From: Bacteroidales bacterium UBA1215
Lineage (GTDB): Bacteria > Bacteroidota > Bacteroidia > Bacteroidales > WCHB1-69
NCBI GenBank assembly: GCA_002309475.1
Contig: DBXJ01000065.1
Location: 1 to 17,532 of the forward strand
Direction: 5' to 3'
Length of the DNA stretch: 17,532 bases
Part shown: in pieces, positions 7,420 to 15,900 of the stretch
Layout of the letters: each line of letters begins with the position of its first letter
Position numbering within the stretch: the first letter of the stretch is position 1
Position numbers and translations under genes: made by a program
The notes under the pieces: model-generated
Database searches by the model: none
Seen by the model: only the letters and a program-made list of their open reading frames with translations
Told to the model about the DNA's origin: nothing

Positions 7420-8694
7420 ATGTTTTGTAAAATGAAAAAGGCGATGTTTTGTTTAGTCGCCTTTCTTTTTTCTTTACAAATGGTCTTGGGTAGTTCTATT
7501 TTGATACCCATGGACAAAAGTCAAACCAATCACCTCAAAGCCTACGGCATAGCCTACTGGCTGCTCAAGCAAGATGTGGAAGTAAGCTGGCTGTTGAATT
7601 ACCGAGGTGGTAGTTTTCTATTTACTTACAACGAAAAATTTGTCAACGAATGCAATATTCGTGAGGTGGCTTGTCAGGTGATAACCGATGTGCAGGCGGC
7701 TGCCATTTTGCAGGAAATTGCCCAGTCGGATGTGAATATGAACGAGGTGAAACTCAACAAGGCCCCCAAAATTGCCGTCTATTCTCCCAAAAACAAATTG
7801 CCATGGGACGATGCGGTAACCTTGGTGCTCACCTATGCCGAAATTTCCTATGATGTAGTTTACGACGAAGAGGTGATAGGGGGCATATTGCCGACTTATG
7901 ACTGGCTGCATCTGCATCACGAAGATTTTACCGGTCAATATGGAAAATTTTGGCGAAATTATCATAGTGCCCAATGGTACAAAGAAGATGTGAAACAACA
8001 AGAGGCAACGGCACACAAGTTGGGTTTTTCGAAGGTTTCGCAGTTGAAATTGGCAGTGGCAAAAAAGATAAAGGATTTTGTGGCAGGTGGCGGATTTATG
8101 TTTGCCATGTGTTCGGCACCCGATAGTTACGATATCGCCTTGGCGGCAGAAGGAGTGGATATTTGTGATTCCCCTTTCGACGGCGACCCGATGGATAAAG
8201 ACGCCCAATCAAAATTAGACTTTACCAAAACTTTTGCCTTTTATAATTTCAAAATTTCCACCAACCCTTATGAATACGAGGTATCGGATATCGACATCGA
8301 TCCTTCACAGCACATGCTCAATCAAAACAACGATTTTTTCACTTTGTTTGATTTTTCCGCCAAGTGGGACCCTGTGCCGACCATGCTCTGTCAGAATCAC
8401 TATCAGGTGATAAGGGGATTTATGGGACAGACAACGGCTTTTAGAAAAGACAAAGTAAAACCCAATGTGGTCATTCTTGGAGAAAACAAAGCCTTTGACG
8501 AAGTGAAATATATACATGGCGAATACGGAAAGGGAACATTTACCTTTTTAGGCGGTCACGATCCGGAAGATTATCAGCATTTTGTCGGCGATCCTCCGAC
8601 AGACTTGAATTTATATCCTAATTCAGAAGGTTATAGATTGATACTCAACAATGTATTGTTTCCGGCAGCGAAGAAAGAAAAACGAAAAACATAA
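7420..8694 (+). CDS. Exported glutamine-amidotransferase-like protein ('asparagine synthetase B' of databases)
   Basis: This 424-residue exported protein has a signal peptide ending near VLGSS (residues 21-26). From memory, close relatives in Bacteroidota are labelled asparagine synthetase B, but there is no N-terminal catalytic Cys2 and no PP-loop SGGxDS, so that function is not supported. The visible fold clues fit a class I glutamine amidotransferase/ThuA-like domain: KIAVYSP (117-123), TYDWLHLHHEDF (159-170), a nucleophile-elbow-like GGGFMFAMCSAPDS (223-236) with Cys231, and a late YGKGTFTFLGGHDPEDY near the C-terminus. The ATG at 7432 (MKKAMF) is an equally good or better start, because it gives a standard MKK signal peptide and an A-rich leader; 7420 is the longest option, 5 bp after the previous stop. 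Substrate unknown. Confidence 0.8.
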   Translation: MFCKMKKAMFCLVAFLFSLQMVLGSSILIPMDKSQTNHLKAYGIAYWLLKQDVEVSWLLNYRGGSFLFTYNEKFVNECNIREVACQVITDVQAAAILQEIAQSDVNMNEVKLNKAPKIAVYSPKNKLPWDDAVTLVLTYAEISYDVVYDEEVIGGILPTYDWLHLHHEDFTGQYGKFWRNYHSAQWYKEDVKQQEATAHKLGFSKVSQLKLAVAKKIKDFVAGGGFMFAMCSAPDSYDIALAAEGVDICDSPFDGDPMDKDAQSKLDFTKTFAFYNFKISTNPYEYEVSDIDIDPSQHMLNQNNDFFTLFDFSAKWDPVPTMLCQNHYQVIRGFMGQTTAFRKDKVKPNVVILGENKAFDEVKYIHGEYGKGTFTFLGGHDPEDYQHFVGDPPTDLNLYPNSEGYRLILNNVLFPAAKKEKRKT

Positions 8695-8697
8695 TCC

Positions 8698-9012
8698 ATG
8701 GCGAAGATAAAAAAAACGGCTAGTTATAAGGTGAAATATTGGCTTATATGGTGTCTGTGCGGATGTTGGCTGGCAGCGACTTTGCCGTCGTGCCGGACAG
8801 AAGTGGAAAAGGCACAAATAGAATTAGCCAAGAAAAAAGAACAGCAACGCAGAGAAGGCTACCGAGCCTATAAAAAAGCCTTCAAACAGCATTTAAACAA
8901 CCAGTCAAAAGATACCAGAAAACGTATCAAAAAAGAATTGCGTCAGCAGAAGAAAAAATACCGCCAAAAAGGTCTGAGGGGCAGGTATAAAAAAACTTGT
9001 GTACCCGATTAG
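8698..9012 (+). CDS. Small, highly basic lipoprotein
   Basis: This 104-residue protein starts 3 bp after the amidotransferase-like gene, so translation is probably coupled. A hydrophobic segment (about residues 14-29) ends in the lipobox LPSC, with probable lipidation at Cys32. The mature 73 residues contain 27 Lys/Arg against 8 Asp/Glu. They look helical: an early part with heptad-like spacing (EVEKAQIELAKKKEQQ), then KKELRQQKKKYRQKG and a terminal Cys near the end (TCVPD). I know no function. The charge suggests binding to something acidic such as lipopolysaccharide phosphates, nucleic acid or an acidic protein patch; this is inference. It is the last gene of the 6532-9012 cluster. The following 165 bp before the next coding start are AT-rich, with no hairpin I can support. 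Confidence 0.75.
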   Translation: MAKIKKTASYKVKYWLIWCLCGCWLAATLPSCRTEVEKAQIELAKKKEQQRREGYRAYKKAFKQHLNNQSKDTRKRIKKELRQQKKKYRQKGLRGRYKKTCVPD

Positions 9013-9139
9013 GCTGAGTTTTTAACAAAATCGGTTGATATCTATGTTGAAAATTTTTTATTGTTTTGAAAAACAGAACGATATTTGTTTTCAATAAGTT
9101 TTTTTTGCAGAAAATAGCGTTTTATATTGAAATAAATGA

Positions 9140-9147
9140 TACTTTTG
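9140..9147 (+). promoter_or_regulatory. Bacteroidota -7 promoter box TACTTTTG before TonB receptor
   Basis: TACTTTTG matches TAnnTTTG and lies 30 bases before ATG 9178. It overlaps the upstream in-frame ATG at 9136, which would then sit before the transcript start; this favours 9178 as the receptor start. No well-spaced -33 TTG is seen (the nearest, 9127-9129 and 9105-9107, are 10 and 32 bases away). The rest of the 9013-9177 gap is AT-rich without other recognisable signals. Confidence 0.5.
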
Positions 9148-9177
9148 AAAATTCAAAAAGTAATTGATTTAATATTT

Positions 9178-12100
9178 ATGAATATGTTAAGAAAAGTACT
9201 ATTTACACTTGTAATAGTGTTACTTACGGGTAGTATCACTTACGGGCAGAATGCTACAATTAAAGGAAAAGTTACCGAAACAGATGGAAAAACTCCCATC
9301 GAATTCGCTAATGTGCAATTAATGCAAGAAGGCGTTTTGATATTGGGAGCAGTTACAGATGAAGATGGTCAATATACCTTAAAGCCCATCCAATCCGGCA
9401 AGTATGACCTTATCGTATCATGTATGGGTTATGCCAAATTTACACTTGAAGGTTTGGAAGTTCGTGGTAGTCAAACAAAAATCCAACCTGTAACATTAAG
9501 TTCATCCGCTATCACCAAGGGTGAAGTAAAGGTTGTTGCAGAACGTCCTTTGTTCCAACAAGACCAAACCGTTACAGAAGATCGTGTGTCTGCCGATGAA
9601 ATGAAAAACATGGCAGGAAAGTCTGTATCGAGTGTTTTGTCAACCATGTCGGGTGTTACCGTAGGTTCAGGCGGAAGTATGAACGTTCGTGGTAATCGTG
9701 ACGGACAAACAGCCTATTATGTTGATGGTGTAAAAACTTCCAGTGTTCCTCAAGGTGCTATTGGTGAAATGGCCCTATTGATGGGAGCTCTTCCTGCAAA
9801 ATATGGTGATGCAACATCAGTAGTAGAAATCGAAACCAAAGGTATTTCTCGTGAATATCACGGAAGTGTAGACGTATACGGAAGTATAGACGGCTACAAT
9901 GATTTTGGTTTAAGATTCGATGTGGCAGGTCCGTTGGCATTGAAAAAAGACGGCACTCCATTGGTAGGTTTCCTACTTTCCGGTGAAGCATCTTATTCTA
10001 CCGGTGGTGCAGTAAGAGGCGGTACTTATAGAGCCAGTCAAGAAACAATAGATTATTTGATAGCCAACCCATTACGTGGAGTAGAAGGTTCTTCCTCTGC
10101 AGCCGTAGCCATGAATACCAACTATATTACTTTCTACGAAGAAAACAATATTCTTTCTTTGCAAGAAAAGAAAGGACGTCGTTTGCAAAATGCATGGTCA
10201 TATGGTGGCATGTTGGCAGCAAAATTGGATATCCGTACTTCTAAAAATATAGACTTAATGTTTTCGGGAAATGTTTCTTACTCTAAAGGACGTAGTTTCA
10301 ATTTCTCTAATACATTATTTAATTCAGCAAACAACGGAATGTCTCAAAGCATATCTTGGAACGCTAATGCCCGTTTTACCCAGCGTTTCGAATCTGCAGA
10401 AAAATCAAAAATACAAAATGCTTTCTATCGTTTGCAAGCATATTATGTTCAATCAAGAAGTCATTCTTATAGTCATATTCATAAAGATAATTTGTTTGAT
10501 TATGGTTATGTTGGTAAATATGAACATACCATGTCGAAATACTATGATACAGCAACAGTGGAATTGGAAGATGGTACCTCTATTTTCACCAATGCTTTGT
10601 CAACATATTATATATCTAATGTAGATTTTACTCCGGGAACCCAAAATGCTGCTTTGGCACAATATACATTGGGAGCCTATGAGCGTGCAAACGGTCGTAT
10701 GGTTAATGATGAATATATTCAAACTTATAAAGGTTTGCTCAATGGAGAATTTCCTGACCAATCTTCTTATGGTTTGTTTACAGCTCCGGGACTTCCTTAC
10801 AATGGCAATGGTCGTTCTTCTTCCGATCGTATAGGTGCAAAAGCAATGGTATCATTCGATATCAAAGGTCGTGAAGGTAAAGACCATAACATAGAATTCG
10901 GTTTTGAATATATACAAACAACTTCTCGTAGTTGGTCAATCAGTCCGGTAGGTTTGTGGACATTGATGAGAGACCAAACCAATTCTCATATTCAAGAGTT
11001 GGATAAAGAACATCCGATTTTCTACGAAGATGAGTATGGCAATATGATAGATACAGTAGATTATAACAGATATGTCAGTGTAGAGGCTCAAACTACTTTT
11101 GACAAATCTATAAGAACAAAATTGGGAGCCGCTGACAATGAATGGATAGATATAGATGCTTACGATCCTTCCATGTATTCACTGGATATGTTCTCAGCAG
11201 AAGAATTGTTCCACAATGGTAACAATATAGTTTCTTTCTACGGTTATGATTATACCGGTAAACATATGACTAACAAAGGTATCACCATGGCCAGCTTGCA
11301 AGATTGGTTCAACGAAGGCGATCCAAGTTCCAAGAGAGATTTCTCGGTAATAGGTGCTTCCAAACCTATCCGTATGGCAGCTTATATTCAAGATAAATTT
11401 GCCATCAAGAGTTTGTATTTCAGTTTAGGTTTGCGTTTGGATATCTTCGACAACAACCAACCTTACGTAAAAGATATGTTCTTGTATAGAGAGGCTTATA
11501 CAGTAAAAGAAGCACAAGCAGCAGGATTTATCTCTAGCGAAACCTACATTCCCGACTTTATGAATAATAGCGACAACTATTATATATATGTACAAGATGC
11601 AACTGCTACATCAGATGTGGAAATTACCGCATTTAGAAGTGGTTTGACATGGTATGATGCACAAGGAAACGAGGTAACAGATGCTGCAACATTGGCATCC
11701 GCAGCAGGTCAAACCAATTTGATGCCGTTGTTGAAAGAAACTCCGGGACCATCAGATGTATCCAAAGTAAACTATAAAGCATTTGCAGACTATACTCCTA
11801 CCTTCAAAAATGGCGGTATCACCCTTTCTCCTCGTATTTCATTCTCATTTGTAGTAGGTGAAAGTTCAGTATTCTCTGCAAGTTACAATATTGTAACCAA
11901 CACTGCATCACAAAGATTTAATCCGCTTTCTTATTTATACTTTGAAAAATATGCAGGATCTTCAAGCACATTCTCCAATCCGGGATTGAAACCTGAAAGA
12001 AGTGTAGATTACGAAGTTGGTTTCCAACAAGGAATTTCCAAAAATTTGAAAGTTGAATTCAAAGCATACTATAGTGAAAAACGTGACCAAATAGTTGTTT

Positions 12101-12915
12101 ATCACTACAACCAAGCATATCCGGTAAGTTACTATTCTTATACCAATATGGACTTTGGTACCGTACAAGGTTTCTTATTAGGATTGACAATGCGTAAAGT
12201 AAAGAACATTTCTTTTAGAGCAAGTTATACCATCCAATTTGCAAAAGGAACCGGTTCAGATGCAACTTCTACATTGGCATTGATTCGTTCCGGTCAACCT
12301 AACTTGCGTACATTGACAGTATTGGATTATGACCAAAGACACAAAATTCAATTAAATCTTGAATATTCATTTGGTTTTGGTCCGCAATATAATGGTCCAA
12401 AAACTACCAAAGCAACCAAAGACGGTAGCCGTTCTGTAGAAATTAAATGGTTGCAAGGTGCAGGTGTAAGTTTGAATTTAGGTGTGGGTAGCGGTTTGCC
12501 ATACACACGTTCAAGTGTAGCTTATTCAACCATCGTTGGTCAAGGTAGCCGTAGTGTAGAAGGTGCTATCAACGGTTCTCGTATGCCATGGGTTGTTGAC
12601 TGCAACTTACAAGTATGGAAAGATTTTATTTTCAATTTAAGAAAAGCTGACGACGTGAAGAAAGCAAAACCGGGATATTTGCGTGTTTATGTAGCTATGA
12701 TGAACTTATTCGGACTCAAGAAAATTAGATCAGTTTATTCATACACAGGCAGTCCGATTGATGATGGTTTCTTAACAGCAAGCGATTATCAAAAATATAT
12801 TGCTTCACAAGAGAATGTACAATCATTCATCGATTATTATACCATTCGTATGCAAGGGGCGAATGCTTATGGTTCTCCAATGACAGCAGAATTAGGTGTA
12901 CAATTTAGTTTCTAG
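9178..12915 (+). CDS. TonB-dependent outer-membrane receptor with CarboxypepD_reg-like domain
   Basis: This is a 1245-residue outer-membrane transporter that would use TonB-ExbBD energy to import a ligand. A signal peptide (MNMLRKVLFTLVIVLLTGSITYG) is followed by a CarboxypepD_reg-like beta domain (about 25-109: ATIKGKVTETDGKTP, AVTDEDGQYTL). A TonB-box-like EVKVVAERP lies at 116-124. The plug (about 130-225) includes MNVRGNRDGQTAYYVDG, and a large 22-strand-type barrel runs to the terminal Phe of AELGVQFSF. Barrel landmarks are AYIQDKF (735-741) and NPGLKPERSVDYEVGF (934-949). An upstream in-frame ATG at 9136 would add 14 residues ahead of the signal peptide and overlaps the promoter box, so I reject it; 9184 is also possible. 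No SusD follows; the T9SS cargo gene comes 32 bp later. The ligand cannot be read from the sequence. Confidence 0.92.
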   Translation: MNMLRKVLFTLVIVLLTGSITYGQNATIKGKVTETDGKTPIEFANVQLMQEGVLILGAVTDEDGQYTLKPIQSGKYDLIVSCMGYAKFTLEGLEVRGSQTKIQPVTLSSSAITKGEVKVVAERPLFQQDQTVTEDRVSADEMKNMAGKSVSSVLSTMSGVTVGSGGSMNVRGNRDGQTAYYVDGVKTSSVPQGAIGEMALLMGALPAKYGDATSVVEIETKGISREYHGSVDVYGSIDGYNDFGLRFDVAGPLALKKDGTPLVGFLLSGEASYSTGGAVRGGTYRASQETIDYLIANPLRGVEGSSSAAVAMNTNYITFYEENNILSLQEKKGRRLQNAWSYGGMLAAKLDIRTSKNIDLMFSGNVSYSKGRSFNFSNTLFNSANNGMSQSISWNANARFTQRFESAEKSKIQNAFYRLQAYYVQSRSHSYSHIHKDNLFDYGYVGKYEHTMSKYYDTATVELEDGTSIFTNALSTYYISNVDFTPGTQNAALAQYTLGAYERANGRMVNDEYIQTYKGLLNGEFPDQSSYGLFTAPGLPYNGNGRSSSDRIGAKAMVSFDIKGREGKDHNIEFGFEYIQTTSRSWSISPVGLWTLMRDQTNSHIQELDKEHPIFYEDEYGNMIDTVDYNRYVSVEAQTTFDKSIRTKLGAADNEWIDIDAYDPSMYSLDMFSAEELFHNGNNIVSFYGYDYTGKHMTNKGITMASLQDWFNEGDPSSKRDFSVIGASKPIRMAAYIQDKFAIKSLYFSLGLRLDIFDNNQPYVKDMFLYREAYTVKEAQAAGFISSETYIPDFMNNSDNYYIYVQDATATSDVEITAFRSGLTWYDAQGNEVTDAATLASAAGQTNLMPLLKETPGPSDVSKVNYKAFADYTPTFKNGGITLSPRISFSFVVGESSVFSASYNIVTNTASQRFNPLSYLYFEKYAGSSSTFSNPGLKPERSVDYEVGFQQGISKNLKVEFKAYYSEKRDQIVVYHYNQAYPVSYYSYTNMDFGTVQGFLLGLTMRKVKNISFRASYTIQFAKGTGSDATSTLALIRSGQPNLRTLTVLDYDQRHKIQLNLEYSFGFGPQYNGPKTTKATKDGSRSVEIKWLQGAGVSLNLGVGSGLPYTRSSVAYSTIVGQGSRSVEGAINGSRMPWVVDCNLQVWKDFIFNLRKADDVKKAKPGYLRVYVAMMNLFGLKKIRSVYSYTGSPIDDGFLTASDYQKYIASQENVQSFIDYYTIRMQGANAYGSPMTAELGVQFSF

Positions 12916-12947
12916 TAGGATTGTTAAATAAGAAAAAAAATAGAATA

Positions 12948-15900
12948 ATGAAAAATATAGTAAAAGTATTTAGTATTGTGATGGCGACCTCGTTGTTGGG
13001 CATGAGCATTGCTAGTGCAGAACTTTATGTAGGCGATCCTGTTCATAAAGCAAGTGTGGGCAGAAAAGCTGCAGAATGTGTCCCGGCATCCGGATCAAGC
13101 CAGTTGAGTGTTAACAATGTAAGAGCCTACATAGAAACGAGTGGTTCTATGTGGTTTAATAGTAGCAAAGCACAATATTTTATTCCGGCATCAGGCAATG
13201 CAGCTTCTATGTTTGCAGCAGCATTGTGGATTGGTGGTATGGACGTTGCCGGTCAGTTGAAGTTGGCAGCATTGCGATTCAAACAAATAGGTAACGACTT
13301 CTGGCCGGGACCATTGGTATTGAATGATGCAACTATCGATCAGGCCACTTGCTCCATGTACGACAAACACTTCTACATGACAAAAGTAATGGCAAGAAAT
13401 CATAGAGATAGTTTCAATATTGCCGGTTACTCTATGCCAAAAGAAATTAAAGATTGGCCGGGTAACCCGATAGACGGAAATACAAAACAAAGTTGGTATA
13501 TTGCACCATACGTGGATGTTGACGGAGATGGAAGTTATAATCCGGAAAATGGTGATTATCCATATTATGATTTTGACAATGCTTTGTGTCCATGGACAGA
13601 TGCAAATAGAGCTTTGGCAGCCACCAACAGATTGCCACAAACTATGGAAACACAAAATAATATCTCAAGCGGAGGTATTATGGCAGACCAAGTTTTGAAA
13701 GGCGATGCTACTCTATGGTGGATTTTCAATGATAAGGGTGCTGCTCATACAGAAAGTAAAGGTTCTCCTATCGGTTTGGAAATTAGAGCTCAAGCATTCG
13801 GATTTGCCACTACCGATGAATTGAATAATATGACATTCTATTCTTACGAAATCATCAACCGTTCTACTTATGAATTGACAGAAACTTATTTCAGCCAATG
13901 GGTTGACCCTGATTTGGGATATGCAAAAGATGACTATGTAGGTTGTGATGTAGAAAGAGGTTTGGGATATTGCTACAACGGAACAGCCGTTGACGGTAAT
14001 GGTTTGAATACAGAATATGGTGCCAATCCTCCTGCAGTAGGTGTCGATTTCTTCCAAGGACCTTATTTGGATGCCGATGGTTATGACAACCCGTCTTACA
14101 AAGGCGACAATTACTATGGACCATCTTTCTCAGTTAATTATGGCAATGTTTGCGAAATTGTAACTGCCAACAACAATTTGAGAGAGTTTACATGGCATTT
14201 AAGATTAGATTCAGCAACCGGACAATGGGTAGATACCACTGCAATGGTTCCGGTAAAAGCCGAAGCTATCAATGGTGTTAACTTTGGTGATGGTATTGCC
14301 GATAACGAACGTTTCGGTATGAGACGTTTTGTATATCACAACAACGACAACTCCAATATCGGTGACCCGAGTGTAGCAGTTGACTATTACAATATGTTGA
14401 GAGGTATTTGGAAAGATAATACGCCAATGCGTTATGGTGCCAATGGTCACTATAGCCAAACAGGAACAGGTGCTCCTCAATGCGACTTTATGTTCCCCGG
14501 CGAAACCGACCCGTGTAATTGGGGTACCAATGGTATCGATCCCGGCATTCTTTGGACAGAAGAAGAAGTCGGCAACAGCCCTAATGACCGTCGTTTTATG
14601 CAATCTGCAGGACCTTTCACATTGAAAGCAGGTTCTATCAACTATATTACAGTCGGTATTCCATGGGCAAGAGCTACAGGAACTCCTTGGGCATCAGTAT
14701 TGCTATTGAAAGCTGCCGATGACAAAGCTCAAACTTTGTTTGAAAGCTGTTTCAAAGTGGTGGATGGTCCCGATGCTCCGGACTTGGTATTCCAAGAAAC
14801 AGATAAAAAATTGATATGCTATTTGACCAATTCAGTTTCTTCCAACAACTATAAAGAACAATATAGCGAAGAAGATCCTTCTATACCTAACTATAGAGTG
14901 AAAAGTTCAATAGATACAAGAGTTGATACCATTCAAGTTGTTGTAGGCGTAGATACCATTTGGGATGCTGCAACAGGTACATATACATTAGATTATATAG
15001 TAAAAGATTCCGGTATAACAGTTGCTATTGCAACATCAGATACCATAAAATATAACGATCATTATGTATTTGAAGGATATCAGGTATATCAATTGGTGGA
15101 CGGAACAGTAGGTGCAGCTGAATTGAGAGACAATAGCAAAGCTCGTTTGGTTTACCAATGTGATATCAAAAATGGTGTAGCAACACTTATCAACTATGTG
15201 TACGACGCTGCCGTAGCTACCGAAGTTCCAATATCAATGGTAGAAGGTGCAGATGCAGGTATCGCACATAGTTTTGAAATTACAACTGATTTATTCGGTG
15301 CAGATTTGGTAAATCATCAAAAATATTATTATATGGCGATAGCATACGCATATAATAATTATGAAACTTATGGAACAAGTTCTGACAATCCGGATGGTTT
15401 GTTCGGACAAAAAACTCCTTATTTGGCAGGTAACAAGAATGTAAAATGTTATACCGTTATTCCTCACAAGAATGCTATAGAAGAAAATGGTACAATTGCT
15501 AACTCAGTTTATGGCACTCAACCGCAAATTACCCAATTGGAAGGACAAGGTAATGGCGGTAACGCTTTGAAATTGACACAAGCAACCATAGAAGAAATCT
15601 TGGCAAACGGCAGAGCAGACAGTTTGGTATTTGAAATCAATGCCGGTCCTATCGGTGTAAAAGTTGTAGACCCATTACAAGTTGTAGGTTCAGACTATAT
15701 GGTAAGATTCTACAATCCGGATAGTTCAACCAATGCCGTAACCGATGATACAAAATGGCAATTGGAATATACAACTGCAGAAGGAGTAGATACCATTATT
15801 GATGCAGAACAATCTATTTCGGTATTAAATGAACAATTGTTCTTAGATTTAGGTATTTCAATTACTATCTATAATGCTAAATATACTCCGTTGGCAGATT

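Noticed and set aside
7618..8208. Minus-strand open frame of 196 codons inside the amidotransferase-like gene
   Set aside because: Antisense to a convincing exported protein; low-complexity aromatic and His composition typical of a shadow.
9136..9177. Upstream ATG giving a 1259-residue TonB receptor
   Set aside because: The extra 14 residues precede a complete signal peptide and the start codon overlaps the probable -7 box; 9178 fits better.
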